A model generated the notes under the pieces. That model saw only the letters and a program-made list of their open reading frames with translations. It searched no databases and was not told the DNA's origin. This document shows, piece after piece, positions 1-11,241 of a stretch of DNA of 64,000 bases. The DNA comes from Agarophyton chilense (lineage: Eukaryota > Rhodophyta > Florideophyceae > Gracilariales > Gracilariaceae): NCBI GenBank assembly GCA_030374765.1, contig JARGXX010000031.1, positions 310,001 through 374,000 on the forward strand, written 5' to 3'. The translations under genes and the position numbers were made by a program. Every line of letters starts with the position of its first letter. Within the stretch, counting starts at the first letter, position 1.

Positions 1-814
1 ATTGCATGTCACTTCATCACGAACGGGACTCACAAGTTCTTGCCTCTTACTTGCCAGGCGATGAAAAGAAACATACGACCAGTTGTTTGGCGCTGATATC
101 TTCCTGTCACGCCTCACTGATTCTGTACAGTACTCGGATGACTCTGTGCTTGATGCGCTCTCATTTTGACCTCTTGACTCAAACAACGGGTTTATAAGAT
201 TTGCAACTGCACTTCTTGTTCCCACGCTCTCGCCGATTCGTCTTGGCCCTCTGATGCCTACGCATTCTTAGAATTCAATAAAAGTTCCGGATATGATCTC
301 ATTCCCCAAGTACATTTGTTGCACAATGTTGATAACACAACAGATTCCGTACGGAAATAGGAAAACTTTCTTGCGTTCTGAGAACGAAACGAAAGTGTAG
401 TCCCGGGTTCATGTCGAAACAAAAATGTACTCGGTCATGCACATATATTCTCCACATTTCTGGCGCAGCCGTTTCATCAACCGTTCCATCTTTCATCCGT
501 CTTCTCTCTTCAGGCTTTCACTTCTCTACACCAAGTCGCACATTAGCCTAAACTAGTTTCGAATCTCTTCACCACGTTCTTCGGAGTTGTTCAGCAATGT
601 AACCTTCGATCCAACAGAATCCTTATGCCGCACAAACAAGACAAGACAGTACATGGTATGAAGAACGCGTTCTCTCAGTTCCCACTCGCAACTACGAGTC
701 CCGCCGGAGAGATAAACAAGATGATTATGGCAAAGAGGTTCAAAGGCGCATGCGTGAAATATTCAATCGGAAAATGACGTTATTGGAAACGCGTGAGTAT
801 AACAAAGACAAACC
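1..814. other. unresolved sequence left of the first LTR
   Basis: No gene can be supported here. One stretch on the plus strand (about 615-825) stays open and reads as charged, coding-like sequence rich in Arg, Glu and Lys, but it has no start codon and matches nothing I recognise. It may be a remnant of a retrotransposon or of a decayed gene. Confidence 0.3.
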
Positions 815-1598
815 TGTAGAGTAATATCCCGCGAGGAGAAAAGACACTCAAGGTGTTCGAAGCCTTGCTCCCTTATTCGGGGAACTCAGCGTAGAGCCTT
901 CCGTATCTCCCAGCTGTAGGCGTAGCTCCATGGAGACTTCGGGATATACCACGGAAGTGGGGATAGAAACGAGTATAAACTCTCCGATAGAAATGCCAAT
1001 AACCCTTGGAACAGAACAAATAAAAGGATAAATATAGGGGGAAACTCCAACCGAGTAGTAGAAATAACAAGAACCCAAGAAACAACGCAATACTGGGGCG
1101 GAGAAGAAACCTGTAACACACAGTAAAATATAGGAATAAAAGAAACAGGAAAACACACAAAGTCTAGTAAGAATATCACTCCTTAAGGGGTGCCGGTGGG
1201 ATAACTGAACGGATGGCAATGCGGATACCCTCCGAAGGGAGTAGTAATCCTGCAAAGGCAGTCACAATTAGAGCCGAACACACGGTACCCATATACTTGG
1301 TGATGGCGACGGCGAGATCGCTGGAGCCCAAGTACTGTGCTACTGTGGCCACTAGACTAATTAATTAAATAGAATAAAATAACCTAGTGCCACTTATTAT
1401 ATTACTACATTTCTAATTAATGTTCTTCTCATGTGGGGACCCATTACAGCGATGATCCCTGCCTTCTAAATATACCACGTTACCATAGCGCCAATATCCT
1501 ACAACTTTCCTCTCATAAGTAGAGCATCCCCCACGAGAGTATCAATATTAACTTATGAGTATTCGACACCGGAATACCGCCGAGGGCGTTGCACTACA
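815..1598 (-). repeat. diverged gypsy LTR
   Basis: This block begins TGTAGAGTAAT and ends GCACTACA. It follows the same layout as the LTRs of element X: a 'caaggtgttcgaagcc' motif near the left end and a terminal '(G)CGTTGC(T/A)CTACA'. It is clearly older, with heavy divergence. The flanking 5-mers (aaacc, gcgac) do not match, so no target duplication survives. Sequence left of it (781-814) only weakly resembles the shared primer-binding site on the minus strand. Short open frames on its minus strand are LTR composition, not genes. Confidence 0.6.
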
Positions 1599-2268
1599 GC
1601 GACAAAGCGAGCTCACCGAGCCACTATATAGTGTGGATTAATATAGTAAACTTTCTACCTTAAAACAACGCAGATAAAAAACATGTGAAATAACCAGCAA
1701 TGCTGCTCCAACTTCCACTTGTACCACGGACCAGGCATCCAGAGAGGCCGAATTAAAATTCGTCTAAAAAGGACTGGTGCAACCTCTACGGGTTACGCCA
1801 CAGTCTCTCTTCGAGAAATAGGATAATGACGAGTCGAAGACTTCCAACTGATCGTCTGAGAACAACCCTCTTCTTCACTGCGGACGCCCGTCTCGTTCAC
1901 AACGATCTTCAGTCACCAATGGTTTGATTCCTACCAGAGAGAATAAAAAAAGCACCCAGGCCTGAAGAATCTAAATTATACGTGAAGTGCAATGCCCTTC
2001 AAGGGGGTTTCTTCCCAGGACTTAGAGATTTCGCTCGCTTGAGGACTAGCTTGGTCTATGACAAGCTATACGCCGACGGCCGGTTAGGACCGGAGGTGCA
2101 CACTGGTGGAACACGTGGACTGCACGGATGCCGACGCTCGAGTGCGAGGCGTGCCACACGTGGCCCGGATTCTACCTAATAGTTAGTATTATTTAGTATT
2201 ATTTAGTATTTATTTCGCTACGCTATCGCTATTTAGTGTCTATTTTTCGGGCGCGCGCCCACTGTCAG
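1599..2268. other. non-coding repeat-derived spacer
   Basis: I see no gene. About 2183-2212 holds a short AT-rich direct repeat, a 'ttagtattat' unit three times. The overall texture, an AT-rich block inside moderately GC-rich DNA, resembles the middle of the element Y LTR. It may be a decayed LTR that was then hit by the solo LTR at 2269. Confidence 0.3.
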
Positions 2269-3191
2269 TGTAGAGCAACGCCCAGTTAGGAAATAGTTGA
2301 AGATGCAACTAATAGAATGAGGGTTGAACCCTCCGAGGGTTATGACTATGATCCCCTCTAAGGTGTGCTAAGGTGGCACGGTTTTCTGGTTAGAGTTCGC
2401 CTATGAAGGGAAGATTCGGATGGCCCATGGTTGGATTGGCCCCGTGATACACGTGGCTTAATTTCGGCACCGATTTCCGGATATTTGTTAGAACGTTGGA
2501 CTTTTGGGCCCTGACAGTGGGATCTCCACGTGTATGGCCCTGAGCAGGTGTGCACTACTGTAATTAGTAGAGTTTAGTTAGTGGGCCCTACTTAGGGAGA
2601 CGAGATCTGACAGTCCGAAGCTCAGAGTAAATGGGAACCAAGGTTGGTCTTCGATACCTTTAGAGGTTCTTCGTCGCCATCGTTTCGGCCTTACAACCCG
2701 GAACGGACTCTGGATAGCAACGCCTGCGTAGGGACACGACTCCACTTGGAGAGTGCCCACGTTTGGGTTCCGTGCAACCACCCCCTTGAGACCGCTCAGA
2801 CGACCTGCGTGCACGATACCCCGTGGGGATTCTGCTTACTTGTTGCGTGCTTTTTGTGTTTCCTTTCGAGGACAGGTTTTCGCCCCTGTATTGGGTTTCT
2901 TTTGTTGTTTCGCCCCTTTTCTGGTTCTCGGGTCCGGTGCCTGTCAGTGCCCGACCCTCGCCCCGTTTTTCCTCTTCGCCGGATTTTCCCCCGTTCTTTG
3001 GGATACCCATACCCATTCCCGACCCAACGGTTTCTACCCCTCACTTCCGTCGGTACTGCCGGAATCCCTCGTGGGAGTTACACCCCACACTACGGGTGGA
3101 ACGGAGGGCTCGGTCTCTGAGTCTGCCTCCCCCAGGGAGCAAGGCTTCGAACACCTTGAGAGCACTTCCCGTCGCCGGGTTTTGCTCCACA
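2269..3191 (+). repeat. solo LTR of the element X family, with perfect target duplication
   Basis: The block starts TGTAGAGCAACG and ends TTTTGCTCCACA, and is the reverse complement of the LTRs at 30834-31749 and 41614-42529 with only scattered differences. It is flanked by GTCAG at 2264-2268 and GTCAG at 3192-3196, an exact 5-bp target-site duplication as expected for a Ty3/gypsy integrase. No gag-pol of the same element lies next to it. It is therefore a solo LTR left by LTR-LTR recombination. Several open frames across it in both strands recur at the other copies and are LTR sequence, not proteins. Confidence 0.92.
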
Positions 3192-3807
3192 GTCAGGGGC
3201 CGCACGCCATACTCCTTAGCAGGTTATCGCTGATCCCCAGTAAACACCCTCTTGGGAGATACGAAGGAGGGAGTCCTGGCTGTGAAATATTTTCCTTCGG
3301 CGTGTCTTCACCGCATACTGCGTTAGCACCCGTTGTACGTTAGTTCATCCACCCCTCTGTCTACCAGAGTGCTATCAACACCGTGGGTTCATATTTAATC
3401 GCAGAAACTTGTCGCAGTCTCGCCCCTGTATATGGTTTCGCCCCCGTTTTCCTCTTGTTCTCCTTTTTGGCTCTCGTGAGTGGCCGCCTCACTCACCTCG
3501 CTCGTCCACCTAATACGAGTGTTTCCTCGCTTCTTTCCCGACAATCGCCGTGGTACCGCTCCGTCCAGGATTGGTCACACCCCGGACTGTGTCGTGCTCA
3601 CCTAAACACTTAAGGTATATCCCGCCAGATTGGTCTCGGTCTTACACCTGACTTCGTCGTGCCTTTCCAGAATGGCTCTGTTTCTGTGCTCGGCTGGGAC
3701 GCGTCTCCTCCGCCTGAGGCGTGTCTCTCGAGAGAAAAAGATCCCGAACATCTTTGTGGTGTCTCCGCTCCAAGCGTTGTCCTACAATAAGAACCGTCAG
3801 CATCGGA
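3192..3807 (+). other. LTR-like or leader-like remnant, no gene
   Basis: After the solo LTR target duplication, about 3418-3475 again reads 'cgcccctgta' followed by pyrimidine-rich text like the interior of the X LTR. This suggests a second, older LTR or leader fragment in plus orientation. It leads directly into the gag remnant at 3808. Boundaries cannot be placed. Confidence 0.3.
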
Positions 3808-4345
3808 AGTTCGTTTCCTATCGATATTATTGAATGGAGAATTGCTTTTCGAATCGTACACCCCGTTGCACGGGTAAAGTGAAAATTTTCATTGAGCGAA
3901 TGTAGGCATTAGTGAGGAGCCTGAACTTTTCTGGAGAGGATCACTTCTTGGTGTTGGATTTACTCGCACGCATTGTGGCTGAAGCCAATAAACTAGAAGT
4001 GAATGAAGGTCAGGCCTATCTTACACTGCCGTACTTTATCCTTGACGTCGCCAAGGATCAATAAATATTTGTAGGACACGTTCCTTACGTCCCTCTAAGG
4101 AAGAGTTAGCTCTTGGATGGAAGTGGTACAGTATCTCATGAGGTCTCACGTGACTAACCACTCGACTCAATGGGCTATTCTTGCTCTTTTTCATACAAGC
4201 CAGAAGTTTGGAAAAACGAAATCCGAATTATCGGTAAGCCTCACTAAGGCTTTCCATAGGTGTGGAAATGATTACTCTACAGTAGAAAGCGCATCATCTA
4301 CATTGACGGCTTAGACCCAGCCATCAACAACCCTAGTATTTCAAT
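3808..4345 (+). pseudogene. gag: Ty3/gypsy gag (capsid) remnant
   Basis: Translated in shifting plus-strand frames, this stretch follows the capsid part of the W and X gag proteins. It shows the 'SYRYY' motif, then a 'TGKVK..IERM' segment, 'LVLDLLARIVAEANKLEV', 'QAYLTLPYF', an 'EVVQYLMRSHVTN' segment, and finally 'SVSLTKAFHRCGNDYS' before an 'IDGLDPA' block. Several stops and frameshifts break it. It lies downstream of LTR-like sequence in the same orientation. It may be the 5' part of old element Z, whose pol starts near 9.8 kb, or a separate fragment. Confidence 0.75.
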
Positions 4346-5750
4346 GCTACTGGTTTCTCAGGGTTTTGAGAACCCACACCTGACGGAAGAGTCCAAAAAA
4401 CTGATATAGGGAGTCTTTCCTACTTTTGAGGCGTTCTCAATACCAAGGTATACTGTCTTGCTTTGCGAGAGCTCCTGAAACTAATTAGCTGTGTAGAAGT
4501 GTAGTGCATCTCAACACTCGTTTGAACCATTACTTTTGTACTAAATAAAAACAATCTTCTACGCCAGAAGACCAATATGACTACAAACATCTTGACTGTC
4601 TACTATCGCCTTGTCTCCAAGAGAGCGCGATTACTGGACCATAGAAGGTAAATGTAATAGAATTTGATGGTAACAAGGCGGCGTGAAAATCCACAGAGGC
4701 AAACCTCTAAGTAACTAGCCTAAATTGTGGAGAATATCGGCGATATGCGTCGATGTGCGGTGGAAACTATATAGTAGTTTGAAAAAACCTGACCGAAAGA
4801 TGTAGTTGTAGCCAAAGTAAATCCTGTCTTCATCACACAAATTTGATGGAGGTAAAGTTCCCTATATGAAATATATCGCACTCTATAGACTACACAGGGG
4901 GTGCCGGCAGGGCACGGTCTCTGATCTAGTCTCAACATTTTGAACAGGACTATCTAAAAAGCCAAGTGGCCACTCTATTTCTGTTTTAAATTATGTTACT
5001 ACTACATTTAGAATAAATGACCCAGAAGGTATATGCCAACACCAAACGTATCCGGTTGAACCTAGAAAATAAACTTTCTAAAATTTCGCGACATATTGAT
5101 CCTCCGCATCCTTGAAAGGTATTTTTAAAGAAGAATGCTCCTACAACTATAAGAGAGTCTAAAGATTTTAGGTTCCACCATTATACAGATCGTAAGTATT
5201 TTTCGTTCAATCTATCGGTACTTTACAGGTTTGATTTTTGAAGAAACTTTTAAAATAATTCAATGTTTAGTTGGTTTTATTTTTTCTTGGAAATACAAAA
5301 CAAACATGCACAGTTTTTTTTGAATACTAAAAACTTTTATAAACATTGAACTTAATTGTTCAGAAACTCACATTTCCTTAAACAAACATGATGAGGCCAA
5401 AAACTACTCCGTCTTTTTCAGCTTCTTAGTGTTGCTGAAAACAAGAAGCAATTCACAGGTTGCTGGAGTTTAGATGCTGAAGTCATTTGCGGTTGTGGTA
5501 TTTCGAATGCATGGAAGATGGACTCTCGTTGACAGTCTACAAAACAGTTTACTTTTTGAACTGAATCAAAACATGAGAAACGGACCATAAAATTTTCAAA
5601 CCTGATCGGATTTTAATATAACCAACACCGAACGAACAAATGAAAAATTCTATGTTTTTCTGGGTATTGCGGACCAAAATCAATTAAATTAAACTTTTTG
5701 AGGGACGAGGTGTGATGAGGAGTGTGAAAAGGGTTTACGGCCGCACCACT
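4346..5750. other. AT-rich non-coding stretch
   Basis: No gene is supported. From about 4950 to 5700 the DNA becomes AT-rich with homopolymer runs. It resembles the AT-rich arms of the inverted-repeat element near 30.3 and 43.0 kb, but I cannot find matching terminal repeats. Confidence 0.3.
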
Positions 5751-7030
5751 CTTCATAGCACGACCACTTCTCTGCTTCTCGGCCTGCAGCAACGACGCAA
5801 TTGAGAACGTTTTCTAAAAGTATAAGAATGTACAGGATGTGCCTTCAATGACACATTCGGCCATATCAAGTTGGCATACGCTGCATCCCATCCCGAACTG
5901 GGAATATAATTCACTTTGAGCTGGGCTAGTACTGACATGAGTGATCGGTCTGGAATCCCCAGTGCCGAATGTTGTTTTCTTGGCTTTGCCACATATTTGC
6001 CTCACTCCCACCATTTTTTTTCTGGTACCATCGCACCATCGCACCTTCGCACGTTTTGTTTTCTGCTTTTGTAAAATTTTTTTATCCTTCCCGCTCACCC
6101 TCATCCTCCTCTTCTCCAACCTGTCTTCCCCAACCTCTCAGCCCCAATCCATCAAGCACAACGCCCTACGACCTCGCTCCTTCGAAAACTCTGAATCCGA
6201 TCTATGTGCACCAATCCTGAATGCACTCTCTCTACCCAAACAAGCTCGAAGGTGACCAGGACATAGAAGAGTCTTTTGGATATCACACCGATCGCCCGCT
6301 CACAGGGCTGAGAGAACAGAACGCTCGCTTCACTTACGTCGCAGCGTTTCAGCTCTTCGAATGAGCCCTCAACCTAATAGCAGCTGGGAACAGTTATAGC
6401 GATTTTCATCCTCTTCACCGGAGGGAGTTCGTCCAATGTGGATTCCAAGACATCCGCCAAATTAACTGAAGATCTGAACCAGTGCACTAGCAATTCGATT
6501 CCAAATTCCATTCAAAGCCTCAGATATACTCGCTCTGCGGCAGCTCTCGCCAATCTGACGCCAAAACTAGATGTGCAGTATTTGAAACAGAGACATTTTA
6601 TTACGTTGTGAGAGTCACTATCAATGCAGTTCAAAGAACGCCGGATACAGCTGCCCTACGGCGAACGCGACAGCGAATGTAGGACCTCCTGGGTTTTAAC
6701 GATGGTACTACAGAGCTAATATTGGTGCCATATTTTAGATGGAAGACGCGGCGAAGGCTTCGATAGAGCTGGGAGGCAAGCGCGGAAGATATCGTTGGAA
6801 TATGCCCGGAACTGTAGGAAGTCATGAGACAGAAAATCATATTGGCAGATTTGAACAATTTTACCTGTAGGTGTGTTGTAGAAGTGCGAACTGGTATAAT
6901 TTCAAAGGCAAGAGGAGCAATGACTTCAAGAATGTCGACGTTTCGACAAAGTTCCAACTTGGGAACGGCGGCTGCGTACATAATCACAGATTGCAATCTC
7001 AGAATTCCTCGCCCCAGACTGAGCGCTTAA
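5751..7030 (+). pseudogene. unrecognised decayed coding region
   Basis: A pyrimidine-rich tract (about 6000-6200) is followed by a 47-codon open frame starting at about 6221 (MHSLYPNKLEGDQDIEESFG...). The same frame continues, with stops, as protein-like text up to about 6700, and a further short frame runs 6824-7030. The run looks like a decayed host gene rather than a mobile element. I do not recognise the family, and the minus-strand frames here may be shadows. Confidence 0.25.
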
Positions 7031-7740
7031 ACGTCTAGTACATTGAACAGTGACCAAACTTCACGCCCCCACCCCCTATATGTTCTGAGCTTCTTTCTAC
7101 GTTCAGACTTGAGATAGCCACACTCCTTCAGCTATCTCACATGAAAGCTCTCATTCAATCCATAATCCCAGTCACATGCTTGTTGCATTAGGCTTCCGTT
7201 TCACTTCAAAAGAGTAGAACTTTTCATACATATTACTATCAGGGGGGTTCGACGAATGATTTATCGTTTCTTGTTGTACTGTTCTTCGAGTGGCATCTTC
7301 TTTCCATCAGGTTTGTGCTGGTTTTATTCAATGTGTCGCTCTCACTTGTCTCGAATGCGTTACTCTTTCGTACAAGCTTTTCAACGGTTCTTGGACAATA
7401 TTCTATGCTACGAGACTTGATGTCCCTTCGCCGTCACCCTTCACGACTATCTGACTATGAAGAGGAACATGAACCTTGATTACTAATGAGTACTGGATCT
7501 TAGAGGTCGGAAAGCCCTTCAAAATGAAGATTTTATGATTTCGAAGCACATTCTCTGATCGAAAAAGCTCGAGTAACTCACGGAGAAACGAAAGAAGGGA
7601 CGACAATGGTCCTTCCTCTCGTATGTATGGGCAAGGAAGACGTTTAATGGATACGAGCTCACTCTCAAGTCCAAATCTGTCCCTCGCACGGAGACATTAT
7701 TCTCTAGGTGTTGTACCAAAGCAGCAGCAGCCTATAAGAT
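7031..7740. other. no gene seen
   Basis: Both strands show only short frames. The stretch 7580-7740 shifts toward codon-like Ser/Arg-rich text and may be the lead-in to the zinc-finger remnant that follows. Confidence 0.3.
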
Positions 7741-7960
7741 CGAAGAAGAAGAATCGGATGGAAGCTTCGACAACCGAATCACTTGTCTTCTCTGGAACCC
7801 AAGCCCTATAAATGTTCAACTTGTGGAAAACGTTTTCATATGGTGGAGCAAATTAAGAGGCATTACGGATTAGTGCACCACCAGATTTGATCCTACAGGT
7901 GTGTGGAATGAGATTTTCCCTTCTCTACAAGGCAAAATCTCAAAGTGCGTAGGAAGACAT
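7741..7960 (+). pseudogene. C2H2 zinc-finger remnant
   Basis: At 7795-7866 the plus strand encodes a complete classical finger, KPYKCSTCGKRF followed by HMVEQIKRHYGLVH (C-X2-C-X12-H-X4-H). A second finger begins right after (YRCVE, then DFPF), but its second cysteine position is a TGA stop and the final histidine is missing. Upstream, the same frame is Arg-rich. This is either a decayed zinc-finger transcription factor or a zinc-finger transposon protein. No start codon or full gene can be defined. Confidence 0.55.
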
Positions 7961-8890
7961 GAAAGAAAAGGCATTGCCTTGAGAAAGTGTCTTCGGAGGT
8001 AAACTGTAAAAGAGAATCAGAAATTCTGGACTGTTGAAGCCTACAAACGGTTGCAGTGGTGCAAAACTAGCACAGCACATAATTGGAACGTAAAAGGTTT
8101 GGAACGCAATGGTGGGCGCTTCCAATTCTAGAGCAGGCAGGCTCCATAGTCTAAATCGCCCAATTTAACTACAATTGGAACCCGACTTATTTTCGTTTTC
8201 GTAGACATAAGCCTATTCTCATTTTAAAGCGATTCTATCTTCGACCTAAACAAGAGTGGCGACTCCCTCGGGAAGCGCAAGATAGCGCCTTTTGAACCTT
8301 CCTTCACCCATAAAACAATTGAAAGGTGTCGTGTATGGACTTCTTAAATGGTTAATGCTTGTTGAAATTTAGCTGCAGACTTGACAGGAAGATGTACAGA
8401 ATCTGTATCAAAGTAAACTATGCCCGCAGATGTTGATAAGCCACTGATTTTAAACGTGTCGCACTGTCTCTTGTTTGGTTTAAGCGAAATCATGGTCTGC
8501 GAATGACACACACACCTTCCATCACAACCAGGGACATTGAAATTTTGCTGCTCAGGGGTTAGATGGGTGAGAGATCAAGAGACAACACCCAAGTCACCGT
8601 TCTTCTATAATTTCTCTACCACTACACGTTCTTGGAGCCTACAGGTTCGGTGCAAGCGCAGCATATACAGGTACGAGAGATGGCTAAAGGTAACGTATTG
8701 CTCGTGTAATCGGAGTCAAGAGTGTGGTCATGTCTTGCCGGGAGCAACCTGTGGTGCTGCGAGTTCGACTTGGCGGTCCACTTGATACGCTGTGGAAAGC
8801 AGCAGCTCCAAGATTGGGCTGCTAGCAATGGGTCAAGGAACGCCGAACGCCACATTGTGGGAATGAGATTTGGCGTACACAAACAGGAAG
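7961..8890. other. no gene seen
   Basis: No supported coding region. Minus-strand sequence in 8620-8880 may be the decayed 3' end of the transporter-like remnant that lies to the right. Confidence 0.3.
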
Positions 8891-9573
8891 CCGTATATCA
8901 ACGCCAGAAACAAATTAAACCGAATTTGAGGGGTAAACTTGTGTAGAAAATTGCAGCTCCCAGAAGAACAATCGCAATCTTGTTCTTCTGCACAAGGTAG
9001 CGTTGAAAATTGCTCGACACAGCTTCAAACGCAGACAAAACTGACAAGAGGAATCCCGCACAGAGAGCAAATGAAATACATTGTGGACTTTGGCTGAGAC
9101 AGGTTGTAAATAGAAAAGGTTGGCTGCTGTTGATCGAAAAGGGAAAAAAGAGGGCGACATGAAGGGGTGAGAAGATTCGGGACAAAAGCTTTGTCGGTGG
9201 CTCGGTAACTACCGGCACAGTAGCGTAGTCTAAAAAAGAAAAAGATGAAAGTAGAGCAATTGAAACACGACCACGAATAGCCCAACAAGATTGTTCGAAA
9301 GAGGGCACTGGTAGAGTCAAATTTGAAGTCGTTGCAAATCATGGATATCTCCATTGCGGCATACACGCCACTAGGAATCGAATGGTCCAATGAAATTCTC
9401 TCGACGGTAGTTACACACCGAGGAGCATAACTCTTGGCGACTGTGAAATCTTGAAAGGTCGTGATAGAGTAGAAAAAGAGCGGAGGGTAAAAGAATGAAA
9501 TGAGGTTGGTAAAGATGAGCAGCGGCTCGATTCGTAGGACTGGAATACAATGTCTCTGGGTGTCAACACGCAC
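8890..9573 (-). pseudogene. decayed drug/metabolite (TPT/SLC35-type) transporter
   Basis: The minus strand reads a hydrophobic protein: an aromatic-rich segment, then FTVAKSYAPR, then 'PSGVYAAMEIS', which resembles the 'GxxxALDIxxSN' helix of triose-phosphate and nucleotide-sugar transporters. After a frameshift comes 'VFQLLYFHLFLF', and in another frame 'CAGFLLSVLSAF' with 'RYLVQKNK', resembling the family's later helix and 'Q-LLQK' loop. Frame changes mean it cannot be translated intact. A CTTTTTCTTTTTTAG near 9230 looks like a splice acceptor, so a spliced gene is not fully excluded. Confidence 0.35.
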
Positions 9574-9789
9574 CCCTCACCACTCAAAACAGAAAAACTT
9601 TAGTGCATCCAAAGCATATCTAAACAGAAACCATAGCGCATCTAATTTTTATATAGTACTGCTTTGCCCATCATGAATACATCTTATTCACCTTCACGTG
9701 TTCTTCGAAACAATTTCCAAAACTACTTTACATCACCAGGACATCATGATGCACAGCACTCCATCGACGGAGTATCTTTTGTATATTCT
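9574..9789. other. junction before element Z pol
   Basis: Short AT-rich stretch. A plus-strand open frame from 9664 runs into the decayed reverse transcriptase, but its first part matches nothing. Confidence 0.3.
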
Positions 9790-10670
9790 ACGGATATCAA
9801 GGTGTTTCACTGGGTGAATGCATCGACAGTCTTGGAGAAGCCAATGTCTTTACTACGCTGGCCACAAATCGGGGGTTATGGCAAGTTCCCATTGTTCCAA
9901 AGGACCAAGATATGACGCCGTTTGTCTTTCTCGAAGAATGGTATCGCTTTAGGCGAATGACTTTTCGTTTAACAAATGCTTCTGTGATGTTTCAGCGTAC
10001 TATCGATACTATTTTGTCGCGATACAAATGGAAGACATGCTTGGTTTCTTAAGATGACATCATTGTTTTCAGTAATAATATTAAAGATCCCTCCATAGAA
10101 CTGGAAGAGATCTCCAAAAAGCTAGGAGAGGCTCACAGAAGCTAGAACAACCTTAAGAAATCAGAATAGTTTACAGATTATGTGAAGTATCTAGGACACA
10201 GGATCAGACCAGAAATGGTGGAAATAAAAGAATTGCAATCTGTTGCGATTTGTGAGGCAAAACCTTCTAGAACGAAGACCCAATTACTAGCCTTTGTGGG
10301 GCTTTGTCACTTCTACAGACGATTTGTATCTCGTTATTCGCGTTTCGTAACGCCTCTGAACTCTTTGTTGAAGAAAAGATAGCCTGTGCTGTTGGAAGAA
10401 TTCGTAATATCAGAGACGAAAGCCTTCGAAAAGTTGAAGCGAAGGCTGACATCAACTACTGTTTTAGCAATTCCGAAAATAGGTCTTCTTTATTCCGTCA
10501 ACATGGATTCAAATTAATATCAGGTAGGTTTTGCCCTTTTTCAAACGGACGAAGACGGCAATCGATATCCCATTGGATACTTGTTACGGTCACTGCATTA
10601 GAGAGAGAAGAACTGTTCGGTACCAGAAAAGAAATGTCTTGCTATGGCGTGGGTTCTAGCGACTCCACAG
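9790..10670 (+). pseudogene. pol: element Z pol, 5' part: reverse transcriptase and first half of RNase H
   Basis: Plus-strand frames follow the element X pol closely. They show 'IDSLGEANVFTTL', then 'WQVPI', 'YRFRRMTFRLTNAS', 'ILSRYKWKTCLVS', a stop in place of the residue before DDIIVFS, 'YVKYLGHRI', 'FVGLCHFYRRFV' and 'TPLNSLL'. The RNase H start follows as 'NRYPIGYLL', 'CSVPEKKCLAMAWVLATPQ'. The motif A aspartate is replaced (LATN in place of LDAN) and there are many stops. The frame is cut at 10670 by the insertion of element Y and resumes at 16717, so this is the left half of a split domain. Confidence 0.88.
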
Positions 10671-11116
10671 TGTGAAGAAGCAACGACCACGGTTGAGTCC
10701 TGCAAGCCACCATGGTCTGAGGTACCTTACAGACGCCACGTGGACTGGTCGACCTCAGCTGGACATATTTAGATATTTATTTTATTTTATTTAGTGTGAT
10801 AGGATAGCTTCACAGTGCAAGGAACATCCCAGCGCCTCGCCATTGATATTTACTTGGCTTGAGTGACGCGTCTCCCTTAGAATCAGGTAGGTACCTATAG
10901 GATACTATATTACCCCCTTTGGTACATAAGTTCTACCATTTGGTATTCAAGCCATCGTTTTTGTAGCTCTGACCTGTAGGAATACGCAAGAGACGTCCGC
11001 CCATTGCACCAAGTACTCTGAAAGTGCCGCCGTCATGGATACGGACCTTAGGACCGGCTCTACCTCGCCACCTTAGGTTGAGGCCAGTACGCTGACCCAC
11101 CAGTCATTGGGCTACA
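10671..11116 (+). repeat. element Y 5' LTR
   Basis: Runs TGTGAAGAAGCAACG to GGGCTACA. The first ~95 bp and the last ~85 bp match the right LTR at 16537-16711; the middle ~270 bp, which is AT-rich, is absent from the right copy. The two LTRs otherwise differ at numerous positions, pointing to an old insertion. Confidence 0.8.
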
Positions 11117-11119
11117 TTT

Positions 11120-11139
11120 TAGTCTTCTGACTTACAATC
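11120..11139 (+). other. putative primer-binding site of element Y
   Basis: TAGTCTTCTGACTTACAATC lies 3 bp downstream of the 5' LTR. It aligns with the sites next to the 5' LTRs of X (41592-41611, minus) and W (22829-22846, minus), which read TGGTCTCC(C/T)GACTTAGAA. Conservation across diverged elements supports it as the primer site. The primer tRNA was not identified. Confidence 0.55.
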
Positions 11140-11241
11140 TTTTACGAATAATTGAACGGACCACTGGAAAGAAGATTTATCGGGCTTCTAACCTTTGGGT
11201 TACTTCCCCAGTGAACCAGAAGTACAGAAGCAACCGCCATC

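Noticed and set aside
2644-3343. Overlapping ORFs up to about 200 codons on both strands, repeated at 30.8-31.4 and 41.6-42.2 kb
   Set aside because: They lie inside LTRs, occur in most frames at once and change length between copies; LTR composition explains them.
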